From Centroberyx gerrardi (taxonomy: Eukaryota; Chordata; Actinopteri; Beryciformes; Berycidae), in assembly GCF_048128805.1 (NCBI RefSeq), contig NC_136006.1, positions 2,655,235 through 2,719,234 on the forward strand: DNA of 64,000 nt, given 5' to 3'. The position numbers were made by a program, and so were the translations under genes. The notes beneath the pieces are model-generated. The model was given only the letters and a program-made list of their open reading frames with translations, was not told where the DNA came from and searched no databases. Every line of letters starts with the position of its first letter. The first letter of the stretch is position 1. Of the stretch, positions 1 to 10,837 are shown piece after piece.

Positions 1-234
1 AACTTAGAGACAATATTACCCCAATCTTAGCACATTTGCACTGGTTACCAGTTTGATTTTAAGATTTTAGTGATTACATTTAAAGCACGGCAAGGTCTAG
101 CCCCTAGCTATATTGCTGACCTTTTAACTCCTTTTGAGCCAGAGCACATCCTTCGATCCTCAAGCCCTTTTGTCTGTTCCACAGTCTAGGCTCAAGACTA
201 GACTGTGTCTCTATTAGAGCTCCTAGACTTTGGA
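1..234 (+). mobile_element. L2-type LINE, 3' end of reverse-transcriptase ORF (duplicate copy 1)
   Basis: The plus strand reads as the C-terminal end of an L2 (CR1/L2 clade) reverse transcriptase, with the family-typical phrases FKIL, QGLAPSYIADLLTP and LKTRL. It is cut off by the window start. The same sequence recurs at 19541-20320, where the LINE extends further left. A GATA microsatellite follows immediately, as often seen at the 3' end of such elements. Confidence 0.75.
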
Positions 235-268
235 AGATAGATAGATAGATAGATAGAAAGATAGATAG
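235..268. repeat. GATA microsatellite
   Basis: Short (GATA)n run with one interruption, at the 3' end of the L2 fragment. Its duplicate lies at about 20328-20354. Confidence 0.9.
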
Positions 269-390
269 AATTGTATTTATGTGTCACTCCTCAACGTACA
301 GGTCAAACAGAGCAACAAACACAGTACCCCAATAAAAAAGGAGGTTGAGGACCACTCATTTAGAGTTATGAGACACAGGCTAAAAATAAT

Positions 391-966
391 ATTTTTTATG
401 TATTTATTTATTAGTTTATTTGTCAGGGACAATGCAAATCAAACATTGTAACAGGTTACAATAACATGATACAGATGTGTTGCATATGGGATTTCTAGCC
501 AAGGCTAATTTGCGACCCCTGTCCCTGGTTAGGCTTTTCTACTTAAAAATGGTCATAACATATCATCATTACCAAAAGTACATTAGTTAATTGAACACAT
601 AATAAGTAGTGACATTCTCATACATGTGACATGATCATACAAAAATTACAATATTTACATCACATTACAATCATTTTACATGTGTTGCGTAAGTGTATGT
701 GTGCACTTGTGTATGTTCCCTAATTCATGGTAATATACAGTATGTGTATATGCATAATGTTTGTAGACGTGTATGTCCGTGTACATGCATGCACGTGGTC
801 TTTATGAGTATATATTTGTTTGTCTATGTGTGTCTGTTCCTCTATCTGTGTGTACATGTCCATGTGCATGTGTGCGTGCACAAGTGCATGATCAATGATG
901 AATGATCGCAGGTTTGGTTTTGTTTCAGCCAGTCTTTAACCTTTTCATTAAATGGTTTAATTTAAT
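391..966 (-). mobile_element. LINE 3'-tail insertion found only in duplicate copy 1
   Basis: Copy 2 reads straight from the sequence ending at 390 into the sequence starting at 967 (near 20473), so these 576 bp are an insertion in copy 1. The left part, read on the minus strand, ends in a tail resembling fish non-LTR retrotransposon 3' ends (a stretch about a dynamic run of AATAAA-like repeats). The flanks share the bases TAAT, a possible short target-site duplication. The right half (670-890) is TG/CA-rich. No long ORF is convincing. Confidence 0.6.
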
Positions 967-1507
967 ACACATAAAAAATACTAGAATATATATATATATA
1001 TATATACATATGTATATACATATATACACACAAATATACACACACATAAGTACATACGTTAGTACAGATACATTGATACACATATACATACACACACACG
1101 AAAAATAGAGGTCATATTACACACACACACACAAGCACAAAGAAGAGGGGTCATATTATAAAACAATCTTAGTTTTGCATTATAAAATGTAGACACTCAT
1201 GAATAAACGTCTTCTGTTAAGGATGCTCTGTTGGAATGTCCTGCCTGGCAAGTTAGGCTAGCAAACCCAGTTTCATCTTCTAAAACACACTTTTTAAGAC
1301 TGGCTTTTATGGGAATTTCTCCTTATACTTGTACCTCCATTTTCTTTTTAATTTTGTAATTGTGTTTCTCGTTTTATTACTTGTTTTCACTTATTACTGT
1401 CTCTTCAGAGGATAACTTGTCTGGAGATTCATGTTCAGACAAGATATTATTAAAGATTATTAAAGATATTATTAAAGATTTCAAAGAATTTGCATCACAA
1501 TGTAAAA
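967..1507. other. AT- and AC-rich intergenic stretch shared by both duplicates
   Basis: Contains TA and CA simple repeats at about 985-1135, followed by unique-looking AT-rich sequence downstream of the OR gene. It aligns with about 20474-20999. I see no gene. Confidence 0.6.
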
Positions 1508-2443
1508 TTACATCATCTTTGATGTCAGAAAGTTTTTGCAAGCATGTCTAATTTTTGACAGTTTAAGACCATACATGATTGGACTTAGAAGAGGTTGACA
1601 AATCAAGAGGTATATAGATGACATAACACGCAGTGGATATGGAAGAAACATTGTGCCATGTCTCTGAGTTATTAACCCATAAAAACAGCCAAAAGCAAAG
1701 TTAATGAGAGAAACAAGATGTGGAGTGCAGGTACTGAAAGCCTTCCGTCTGGTCTCTTTGGAAGATTTTAAACATACAGCCAGAATCTTTATATATGTGT
1801 ATGAAATAAAACTTGTAGGGATAACAACGGCAAAAATAAGACCAAAAAGCAGATCATGAATCTCTGACACTGTTGTGTCTAATGAACAAGAAAGTTTCAT
1901 TACAAGATGGTTCCCACAAGCAACGTTGTTGATAATATTTCCACAAAGCTTTAAACGAACAGTGAAAGCCATCAAAATTCCAACTTCCGTAAAACAAAAT
2001 ATCCAGATAGCTACAATGGTTTGTTGTACTCTTCGTTTGGTTATGATCACATTGTAATGTAAAGGCTTACAGATACACACATATCTGTCATATGCCATGC
2101 TTGTTAAATTTGCATATTCAATACCTATATATACATGAATAGAAAATATTTGTATAAAACAGTAAAAGACAGAAATTTCATGTGTGTCTGACAATAATTG
2201 TGTCATTAAGCAGGGCAACAAAGATGTACTACCATGTATTTCATTAGCAAACAAACTACAGAGAAATAGATACATGGGCTCATGCAGATTTCTGTCCACA
2301 TATATAATGACAATGAGAACTACGTTGGCAAAAATTACTAATGTGTATAATAGCATTGCCAGGGTGAAAAACAGGTACTTTAAGTTTCCTATGTTACCAT
2401 ACATAGCCAACACAAATGACACAATCTGTGTTGAGTTTCCCAT
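1508..2443 (-). CDS. Odorant receptor, copy 1 (intact, 311 aa)
   Basis: Single-exon seven-helix odorant receptor, expected in the cilia of olfactory neurons and coupled to G-olf. Visible landmarks are the N-terminal glycosylation site NST (residues 3-5), LHEPMY (53-58) after helix 1, the helix-3 motif MAYDRYVCIC (116-125), the helix-6 entry KAFSTCTPHL (234-243), and SPIMYGLK (287-294) in helix 7, where most ORs have NPIIY. Length is normal for the family. I start at the Met before GNSTQ; the reading frame stays open 32 codons further upstream, but those residues lack OR character and the paralog aligns best from this Met. The paralog at 21000-21935 differs at about 16 residues. Ligand is unknown; subclass (teleost class I-like) is an inference. 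Confidence 0.95.
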   Translation of the reverse strand: MGNSTQIVSFVLAMYGNIGNLKYLFFTLAMLLYTLVIFANVVLIVIIYVDRNLHEPMYLFLCSLFANEIHGSTSLLPCLMTQLLSDTHEISVFYCFIQIFSIHVYIGIEYANLTSMAYDRYVCICKPLHYNVIITKRRVQQTIVAIWIFCFTEVGILMAFTVRLKLCGNIINNVACGNHLVMKLSCSLDTTVSEIHDLLFGLIFAVVIPTSFISYTYIKILAVCLKSSKETRRKAFSTCTPHLVSLINFAFGCFYGLITQRHGTMFLPYPLRVMSSIYLLICQPLLSPIMYGLKLSKIRHACKNFLTSKMM

Positions 2444-3442
2444 GTCAGCAGTAATAACATACAGGCTTAGGCAGACTGAGCCTGCAACTGCAACTTTTGA
2501 AAAGTAATGCACCAAGAAAATAGAGATGTAATCTAACATGGGAGGAATTCATTCATATCATTTTAGTAGTGATTATTTTGCCATCGATCATTTTGTACAG
2601 GAAATATAACTGGTACTTTCCTTTGCTCTTTTACTATCAATCAAGATTTTTTAAATGGTGGTTATTCTATATGGAAGTGTCTTAAGAGTTCACACAAAAC
2701 ATCAACAATTAAAGAAAGTAACAGAGATAAAAACCATGTGTGGGATCTAATCACTGAGAGTCATGCTGGAGATGTCTTGTACTTGTCAGTCATAAGATTA
2801 TCAGATCATTTAAATAAACAGCCAGCCTTCAGCACTTACACACATCAGTCATATTATGCCCTTTCCCTAAGATAATTACCAAACGTGATGAGAAAGATCT
2901 CAGAGATGGCAGAGTGAGTAAGGCCTCCAGACTGTTGTAACCCCCCCACCCCCCACCCGTACTGAGACAGACAGAACCAGCTGCTGAACTTTTATAGTGG
3001 TCCATAGGTAAACACACACAACAAGCAGAATGTGATGAAGCCATCTATCACCGGATTATAGTTATCAAAAGGAAAAAAACTAATTTATTCAGACAATTCT
3101 TGGCCAGACTATGTCACACTGCTAAAACTAATTCATCAAACATTTTTAAAAAAGGACTACATGTGCATTCTATGAAAGAAAATTAAAATTCGCAACAGAT
3201 TTTGAAGTTTGTGAATGGAGAGCAAACAGGTTAAAGGATTAGGCCTGTTGTCAACAACAACCTGGGGCCCCCTGATCACTGGTGCCTAACTTTAGATTAA
3301 AGTGAGGGGACAGAATCTAAATTCAGACAGGTGATGGGGGTATCTAGGTTTTGGTGTTATGTTTTTTCAAGTGTTGTCTGCAATTCTAAGCTCTCTAAAA
3401 TTGTTGTTTTGAATAAGGCTAATCCAGTGATTAATTTAGTCA
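2444..3442. other. OR upstream region shared by both duplicates
   Basis: Aligns with 21936-22930 in copy 2 with few differences. It holds a C-rich run near 2940-2960 and otherwise unique-looking sequence. The OR promoter should lie in the first few hundred bases, but I cannot name a motif with confidence. Confidence 0.6.
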
Positions 3443-3703
3443 TGTGGCGGACTCTATAGACGTTATTCATCATAATCTGTGGTTTGGGTATGTTTAACAC
3501 ACGCAGTTATATTGTGTGCTTCTCAGGGTTAAGGAGACACGGCCCCTTTAGGAAAGTCTGGTTTTCTGAGTCTGACGTCAGCTCGACCTAGGTTGTGTTT
3601 TTGATAAAAACTGTCTTGCTCTGTGGTTAAAAAATAAATGACACATGAGTTGATGTAGTCACTGAGAGAAGTTGTCCATCTCAATTTTCCTTCCACTTCT
3701 ACA
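3443..3703 (+). repeat. 5' LTR of the Gypsy element
   Basis: About 261 bp, TG...CA-type ends. It matches the 3' LTR at 6872-7091 apart from small differences. A TATA-like GATAAAAA and an AATAAA polyadenylation-type signal lie in the second half. Confidence 0.9.
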
Positions 3704-3758
3704 CTGGTGACCCCGGCGTTTGTCTGCTGGACGTTTCCAGTGACAGCTCTTCGTGAAC

Positions 3759-4271
3759 ATGGCGACTAACGCAGTTTCCCTCAAACTACCGGAGTTCTGG
3801 GAATCGTCGGCCTCGGCCTGGTTCGCCCAGATGGAAGCGCAGTTCGCGCTTCGGGAGATCACCACGGACGCCACAAGATACTTTTACGTGGTGTCGGCCC
3901 TCGGGAGTTCAACTGCATCCCGAGTGGTGAACCTCCTCAAAACTCCCCCGCAGCAGGATAAATATGAGACACTCAAAGCCCACCTGTTGAGAGCTTTTGA
4001 ACTTTCCGACGCCGAGCGGGCTAGCCGGCTCTTCTCTCTGCAAGGCCTCGGCGACAGCAAGCCGTCTGAGCTCATGGACAGGATGCTGGACCTCCTGGGT
4101 GGGCACAAACCCGATTTCCTCTTCGTCCACCTGTTCCTGCGACAGCTGCCTTCCCAGGTACGGGCTGCCCTGGCCAACACCGCCATCACTGACTGCCGTG
4201 CTCTGGCCGAGGAGGCTGATAAATTTATCCTGGCTGGTCAACAACACTGCACGACTGAGCAGCACTACTGA
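3759..4271 (+). pseudogene. gag region of the Gypsy fossil
   Basis: Begins with MATNAVSLKLPEFW and reads as a Ty3/Gypsy capsid-type gag, including the phrase AWFAQMEAQFALRE that is common in this lineage. Part of the broken element at 3443-7091. No function is claimed for it today. Confidence 0.8.
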
Positions 4272-4309
4272 GCGCCGGGGCCGGCGCTCAGTAGTGGCCC
4301 TGAGCGTCG

Positions 4310-6740
4310 GCCGAGCAGGCAGGCTGCTGTTCATCCAGGACACCATCTCCGGACGGCGTCTCCTGTGCGACACGGGCGCACAGAGGAGTGTCCTGCCTGC
4401 ATCGGTAGTGGACATCCTGGCCGGCGGACACGGCCCTCCCATGGAAGCTGCTAATGGCAGCCCCATCCGCACCTATGGTACGAGGTACGTGGCGCTGTGT
4501 TTCGGCGGACAGCGGTTTGGCTGGGACTTTGTCATGGCGAAAGTGTCCGTCTCCCTCCTCGGCGCAGATTTCCTATGCGCCTATGGACTGCTGGTGGATG
4601 TCAAACACCGCCGCTTGATCGACACTGTCACCTTCAGTTCATACGCGTGTACACTCAGCGGAGCAGACTCCATCAGACTCCATCAGACTGTCTAGCATGC
4701 TCTCCGCCGCGGACAACTTTCTCTGTCATCTCGCCCAGTTCCCGGACCTCACGCAGCCCACCTTCTCATCATCCACCGCCAAGCACGGGGTGGAACACCA
4801 CATCGCCACCACCGCCCCCCCGGTCTACGCCCAGGCCCGGCGCCTCGACCCGGCCAAGCTCGCCATCGCCAGGACGGAGTTCGAGACTATGGAGCGCCTC
4901 GGCATCATTCGCCGCTCCAACAGCCCGTGGGCTTCACCCCTCCACATCACTCCGAAGCCCAACGGCGGGTGGCGCCCGTGGGGCGATTACCGCCATCTCA
5001 ACATGTCGACGCCGGACCACTACCCGGTTCCGCACATCCAGAACTTTTCCGCCCACCTGGCAGGGAAAGTCATATTTTCCAAAGTGGACCTCGTTCATGG
5101 ATTCCACCAGGTGCCCGTCCACCCGCTGGACGTCCCCAAAACAGCGGTGATAAGCCCATTCGGACTGTTCGAGTTCCTGCGCATGCCATTCGGCCTTAAG
5201 AACGCCGCACAGACCTTCCAGCGCCTCATGGACTCGGTGCTACAGGACCTGCCTTTCCTTTTTGTCTATCTGGACGACATCCTCATCGCCAGCACCTCCA
5301 AAGCGGAACACCTTTCCTGCTGGAGGGCCGCCAGTTCCCGGCGTTTGTGGACCACAAACCACTGACGTTCGCCATGGCTAAGGTGGCCGAACCGAGGTCC
5401 GCCCGCCAACAGCGGCGGCTCTCCTACATTTCGGAGTTCACCACGGACATACGGCATGCTGCTGGCAAAGCCAACCTCGCCAACTGCCTCTCCCGGGCCA
5501 TCGTGGGGGCTGTTCACTTGGGACTTGACTACCGCCGACGACCTGGACATGCAGGCTTACAGGACGGCTGTCACAGGGCTGCAGCTGGAGGACGTGGTTT
5601 TCAACGACGCCAGCGCCACACTCCTGTGTGACGTCTCCTTGGGTCAGCCCCGGCCCGTCATTCCCTCTGGTTGGAGATGGCGTGTGTTCAACACTGTCCA
5701 TGGCCTCTCCCACCCGTGCAAAAAGCCATCTATAAAGCTGGTGGCAGCCAGGTTCATCTGGCACAGGCTCAAAAAAGACATGAGAGACTGGGCTGGCACC
5801 TGCATGGAGTGCCAGCGCTCTAGAGTGCACCGCCACACCAAAGCCCCCCTGGCGCAGTTCCCGGTGCCCGAAAAGAGGTTCGACCACGTCAATGTGGACC
5901 TGGTGGGCCCCTTTCCCCCCTCCCACGGTTTCACTTACCTCCTCACCATGGTGGACAGGACCACTCGATGGCCGGAAGCCGTCCCGCTGTCGTCGTCGAT
6001 GTCCACCGAGGTGGCCCGGGCGTTCATTGGGTCCTGGGTCGCCCGGTTCGGCACCCCATCTGACCTGTCCTCTGACCGAGGCCCACAGTTTACGTCCGAG
6101 CTCTGGAACGCAGTTGCAGAGGGCCTGGGGGTGAAGCTCCACGGCACCACCACGTACCACCCACAGGCCAACGGGTTGTGCGAGCGGTTTCATCGCTCCA
6201 TGAAGGCTGCTCTTCGGGCCAGCCTCAAGGACAGCAGCTGGGTCGACAGGCTCCCGTGGGTCATGCTGGGCCTCAGGACCGCCACTAAAGAGGACCTCCA
6301 GTTCTCATCTGCCGAACTGGTTTACGGCCGGCCGCTGCGGGTCCCAGGGGATTTCATCCCTAACACCACGGCTCCCTGGTCTGCAGCCCGCCAACGGGCC
6401 ACGCTCCAGGACAACGCCAGTGTTTTCGCACCGGTCCCCACTTTGCATCACGGCCTCCCACGGTCTCACGTCCCCGCAAGTCTGCAGTCGGCAGGGTACG
6501 TTTTCATCCGTCACGACGTCCACCGTGGGCCCCTGCAACCTCCATACGACGGCCCGTTCTGCGTCCTGGAGGCCGGGGACAAGCACTTCGTGGTGGACGT
6601 CGGCGGCAAGCCGGAGCACGTTTCTGTGGACTGCCTCAAACCAGCTCACCTGGACTTGGATGACCCGTTGGCCTGGCACTACCCCCGCGGCGGGGGCGCC
6701 CCTCTGCCCTACCTCCACCCCCCACCCTGCCCCCATGCCG
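4310..6740 (+). pseudogene. pol region of the Gypsy fossil (protease, RT, integrase)
   Basis: A protease-like DTGA motif lies near 4370. Reverse-transcriptase sequence occupies about 4780-5330, including the conserved YLDDIL box. Integrase follows: a zinc-finger region near 5750-5830, then the catalytic core with VDLVGPF, SDRGPQFTS and YHPQANGLCERFH, to about 6450. The region is broken and is best read as a fossil. Confidence 0.85.
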
Positions 6741-6871
6741 CCGCAGGCTCCCCAAGGCTCCTCCTGCGGGCCGGCCGGCCCCCGCTCCCATTCTGCGGCG
6801 TCGTTGCGGCCGGGTCATCCGTCCCCCTCCACGCTGACTTTCTCTGTTATGGTGAATTCTGGGGGGACGTA

Positions 6872-7091
6872 TGTGGCGGACTCTATAGACATTATTCACC
6901 ATAATCTGTGGTTTGGGTATGTTTAACACACGCAGTTATATTGAGTCTGACGTCAGCTCGACGTAGGTTGTGTTTTTGAGCGCGATAAAAATTGTCTTGC
7001 TCTGTGGTTAAAAAATAAATGACACACGACACATGAGTTGGTGTAGTCAATGAGATAAGTTGTCTGTCTCAATTTTCCTGCCACTTCTACA
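6872..7091 (+). repeat. 3' LTR of the Gypsy element
   Basis: About 220 bp, starts TGTGGCGG after a G-rich tract and ends TTCTACA. Partner of 3443-3703. Confidence 0.9.
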
Positions 7092-7958
7092 GTCACATGA
7101 ATTGCTGAAAATATTTTTTATTGAAAATAATGCACTTGCAACTTTATGATTTAGGTCTATGTACGGAACTAAAAATTACAAACAACTGTCAGAGACACCA
7201 GCGGGGACGAGGAGACACCAGAGCTCTCTCCTCTTGACAGACGTCTCACTTTGATAACGGGGGAAACCCTACTTAGTGGCATTGTGTTAGAAAAACAGGG
7301 TGACACCGACATGACAGAGGAAGATGAGACTGCTGCAGATGTCCCAAGTATTTATTTTATTTTCTGACTCAGTATATCAGACAGTGGGTGCGACCGGACC
7401 AGTGGTGAAGAGGAGGCTGAAGAGGACGGCTGTGCGCCCGGCACCGGCGTCTCCAATGTGCCCACCTTGTACGCCACCAAACAATAACGCCCCGTTATTT
7501 TGGAACCTTGTGCCATCCAGTCCAATTGCTTAACACCTTGAATATATTGCACAATTATGTGGGACAAATTGGGGCTTTGTTAAAAGACTATAATGCACTT
7601 AATTGAGACTAATTGACACCATAAGAGCCTACAGCCAGATAGGCTTTCAAACGAAAGCCACAAAGACACTATTTAGTTGCAGATGTCTTTATGACTCAGT
7701 ACGTTATTATTAGAGGGCTTTCTAATTTGATGTTTAGTAGGACTAGAAATTAACTGTGTAAAGCATTTTTGACATATTTCACGAAGTCATCGAAGTCGCT
7801 ATTTTTTACTGTCTCCAAAGACAAGTTTGTTTTTATGAATCCTACAATCTGCGTGAAGAGTGCCGTAAACACTTTTCAAGCCGGTTTTGTGTGCACGCCA
7901 TGTTTTATAAATGAGGCCCCTGTTTTTCTCCAGTCTAAGGCTGCACTCTTCATCACAA
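7092..7958. other. Right arm of duplicate copy 1, possible decayed transposon exon
   Basis: Aligns with 22931-23808. On the plus strand, 7197-7604 looks codon-like: an acidic stretch, a basic/proline stretch, and a C-terminal-like end IGALLKDYNALN before a stop, but the frame is interrupted in both copies. On the minus strand a sequence beginning AGGGGCCTCATTTATAAAAC (about 7901-7920) resembles a Harbinger-type element end. I read this as an old non-autonomous Harbinger-like relic; this is a weak inference. Confidence 0.35.
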
Positions 7959-8625
7959 TATGCCACTCAAGCGAGGTAAGTTGTTTCACATCACAGAAAA
8001 TATAGCCTAAAAATTGTCTGAATCCAAAATACAAAAGATGCAGGGCCTAGGTCTTACGTTGCCTATAAGCTTCCTACCGTTAGCGTTTGCCCACAATAAC
8101 TTTGTGACTATTTGCTGTTAATGTGGCTCAAAAAGGCCGGGAATGGTTAGGTGGCTCAGGCTCTCTTCAAGCGGGTGGGTGGCGTTGACGGCCCGTGTCA
8201 CACTATTAATATATTAAGGCACGGGGTGCAAACAATTTTTTTATGCTTATTTTTAAGTAATTGTGTTATTTATAAAATTATATTCTTAGTTATTGTTGTC
8301 AAAAATTGTGGTTGTCAGTGACAAAAATATGAGGGGTCAAAAAGACATTCTTGCCCCCACAGAATTAAAAGTGTGTGGGCCAGAGCCCCATTGGCCCTAT
8401 GGAGATTCACATGATGGCTCATCTCATTCACATTTCAGCCATCTTTGTAACTGAAATTACTATAGTGTAAAGTTTGCTACTGCAGAGTGAAGGGATATGT
8501 AGCTATCTACTGTTGTTTGATTGACTGTAATGTTAGCTGTATACTGTATGTTGCAGTGGTGTATCATAATTTTTGAGTTACTCTGAATATAGTCATTTAA
8601 AAAGACATTCATCAGTCTTGCAACT
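7959..8625. other. Unassigned sequence right of the duplication breakpoint
   Basis: Similarity to copy 2 stops at about 7958. The sequence is AT-rich without a convincing ORF; I see no recognisable repeat. Confidence 0.5.
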
Positions 8626-8658
8626 TCATACTATAAAGCGAGGAATCTCTGTCTGTGA

Positions 8659-8659
<1 letters not shown>

Positions 8660-8697
<38 letters not shown>

Positions 8698-8711
8698 AGT
8701 GTGTGTGTGTG
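8660..8711. repeat. TG microsatellite
   Basis: (TG)n with minor interruptions inside the Helitron-like element. Confidence 0.9.
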
Positions 8712-9269
8712 TCCTTCGCATATCTCAAGAACCGTTCTTCCGATCTACTTCACACTTGGCGGGTGTATTGCTGGGGACCCAAGGATGTGCAGTGTCGGAT
8801 TTGGTGCAATTTGGACACGCAACACGTTCAATATTAATAAACTTTGACTAAACAAGCAAACAGCGAGCCGCTCAGCTCTGTGTCTGAGTGCAGCGGGGGC
8901 TGTTTGATATAAACACTGTCACATCACAGCAGGGGCTTCAGGGCTCTGACTGGCTGAGCGGGACAAAGGCACGCGCCCCCCTCAGTTAAACTGCCCGAGA
9001 GAGAAGAACGAGCATACACAGGAGAAAAAAACAGAGGCGGAGGCAGTAAAACTAGCAAATAGGAGCGCAGACACGTTTGACTGGCAGCAGAATCAACCAA
9101 TGGAAGGCCGTAAACTGCTTCTACAGTTCAAGCGCAGTTTAGTTTCACTGGTGAAGTCTGGGGACTGGGGACCCAAGGACGTGCAGTGTCGGATTTGGTG
9201 CAATTTGGACACGCGACACGTTCAATATTACTAAACTTTGAATAAACAATGCAGTGCTCTGTGCAGCAG

Positions 9270-9400
9270 CGGGGCTCAAGCGGTACGGGCAACATGCGGT
9301 TCTCGAGAAAGCTGCACTACGGGCTCAAGCGGTAAGGGCACACGCGGTTCTCGAGAAAGCTGCATTACGGGCACGAGCGGTTCTCCAGAAAGCTGCAAGC
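9270..9400 (+). repeat. Tandem repeat, about 50 bp x 2.5
   Basis: Units share CGGTTCTCGAGAAAGCTGCA followed by a CGGGCTCAAGCGGT-like stretch. Copies begin near 9296, 9346 and 9378. It sits just inside the Helitron-like 3' end. Confidence 0.75.
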
Positions 9401-9450
9401 AGCAATCGGCCCGTTCCGGACAGGCACGTTTTGAACGGGCACTGCACTAG

Positions 9451-10054
9451 TCTGAATAAATGCACTGATCTATTTAACAGAGCCAAATGAAGACAGGAGG
9501 ATCAGTCTCAGATTAGAGGAGACAAGTCAGCAGAGTTGAGGTAATTAGATCGTCAAGAAAGTTAATAATAAAGCTAAAATGAGTGTATTCCTGGTTTTCT
9601 AAAGCTGTTGTTGATGCCATGAAAGTGATGCCCATTTCCTAACTGGTACCCTTGTACACAATAGTATTCAGTTCATAAGCAAGGCTCAACATGGTGCATT
9701 AATTTAGACCAGTGATAGGACTACTATGTCAGAGTCAGGTTATCTTAAATTAATCAAAACCCATATGGCTTGAGTATTCAGATCATCTTTCTCATAAATA
9801 TGAGAAAATAATGTTGTAATGTAGGATGTCAGTCAGACAGAAATCATATAAATATCTACCAAAACCATTGGCACATTTATATGGGCTATATATTATAAGG
9901 AAACTGCAACTGAATGCACACAAACTGTTTTATTTCTGCTTTTAAAAGGAATAAGGCCCTCTGCCTTCCAGACACCTCTGTTTAGCTAGTAGTGCTCAGC
10001 AGATGCAAGCTGTGACTGCGGTGACTTCACTCACAAACAATCAACATCCTTTTA
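9451..10054. other. Unassigned stretch left of the L2 LINE
   Basis: AT-rich, no convincing ORF. Its right part may be the degraded 5' portion of the L2 element that becomes recognisable at about 10055. Confidence 0.4.
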
Positions 10055-10778
10055 TTGCTGACGCTTTTGCATCTTATTGCATTAAGGAACAATGGACTAA
10101 ACACTCATTTCCATCAACCCAGGCTATATGGTCATCGTAGCAGGGTAGCTGTTATTCACAAAGATCACATAAAATATTCCCCTATCTCTTATGGCATTTT
10201 TTCCACCTTTGAATCACTTAGTTTCCTGGTTAATGGTAAGGCTCCCTTGCTATGTGTCTTAGTCTACAGACCCCCCAAACTGAACTATGATTTCATCCAG
10301 GAATTGTCTGACCTTCTTTAATACTTGGTGATTTTAACATCCATGTGCGTTGCCCATCATATGCACTTGTTACTGATTTTATGCAGTCTTTCAACCTTGT
10401 TCAATCTGTAAGTGAGTCTACTCTTGCAAAGGGCCATACTCTTGACCTTGTACTCTCCTTTGGTCTGCCCTTAAGTAATGTTCAGATAAAGGATATGCAT
10501 GTGTCTGACCACAAGGCAAATGTATTTGATGCACCGCTACTTTCTTCTACCTCCTCTCCGCTCAGCTGTTGATTTAAAAAAAATCTGCAAACAAATTTCC
10601 TGAGGCTTTCTTGGCGACTCGCAGTGATATATCTTTCATGACATCCCAGAGTCACACTGATGAGCTAGTCACTTATTTTAATCAAATCTGTTTGGCCATA
10701 CTCTACTCCGTTGCTCCTCTCAAAAAAAAGAGGTCAAAACCACATGCTTTTCCGTGGATCAATGATAAAACACGGGTC
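10055..10778 (+). mobile_element. L2-type LINE, endonuclease region (left half of a split element)
   Basis: Translations in shifting frames give the L2 endonuclease landmarks: RVAVIHKD, VYRPPKLNYDF, KGHTLDLVLSFGL and VSDHKA, then HAFPWINDKT. Several frameshifts and stops show that the copy is dead. The element is interrupted at 10779 by the inserted TIR element and resumes at about 19211 with a YSDDP sequence corresponding to the YADDT catalytic box. The intervening part of the RT is missing on both sides. Confidence 0.75.
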
Positions 10779-10799
10779 TTATGCCTGGATTCTACCGGG

Positions 10800-10837
10800 G
10801 GGCGGCTGCGTCGCGTTCCGGCTGCGACGCAGCCGCC
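10800..10837. repeat. Hairpin inside the left TIR
   Basis: GGCGGCTGCGTCGC and its exact reverse complement are separated by nine bases. The right TIR carries a decayed partner, cut by the LTR element that ends at 19156. Confidence 0.85.

Larger units (their letters stand above)
3443..7091 (+). mobile_element. Ty3/Gypsy LTR retrotransposon (fossil) inserted in duplicate copy 1
   Basis: The element is bounded by LTRs that start TGTGGCGG and end CTTCTACA, and is flanked by GTCA (3439-3442 and 7092-7095). Copy 2 keeps the empty site at about 22929-22934. A primer-binding-like site TGGTGACCCC follows the 5' LTR, and a G-rich purine tract precedes the 3' LTR. Parts in order: gag, a protease-like stretch with DTGA, reverse transcriptase, and integrase with a zinc-binding HHCC region and DDE core. 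The element is broken, with roughly three or four breaks, and its pol is shorter than in the relative at 42037-43086. It is younger than the block duplication. Confidence 0.9.
8626..9450 (+). mobile_element. Non-autonomous Helitron-like element
   Basis: The left end starts TCATACTATAAAGCGAGG, like the TC start of Helitrons. The right end has a hairpin with arms GCCCGTTC and GAACGGGC (about 9401-9440), then ten bases, then CTAG followed by T: the classic Helitron 3' signature. There is no TIR and no target duplication, as expected. Inside are a TG microsatellite (8660-8711), an 80-bp direct repeat (about 8770-8850 and 9170-9248) and an array of about 50-bp repeats (9270-9400). The 5' boundary is less sure: the preceding base is T, not A. 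Confidence 0.55.

Noticed and set aside
693-1108. Open stretches rich in Cys, Val, Ile and Tyr
   Set aside because: Translations of TG/CA and TA simple repeats.
1875-2507. Plus-strand open frames within OR genes (also at 21367-21999)
   Set aside because: Shadow frames of the minus-strand ORs; no independent features.
2444-2539. In-frame extension of the first OR by 32 residues upstream of MGNSTQ
   Set aside because: The extra residues have no OR character and the receptor family normally starts near the NxS/T site; I used the inner Met.
3909-6929. Several long open frames on the minus strand and in other plus frames across the Gypsy element
   Set aside because: Antisense and shifted shadows of GC-rich pol sequence.
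8659-8851. Open stretches beginning with VCVCVC runs
   Set aside because: Microsatellite translation inside the Helitron-like element.
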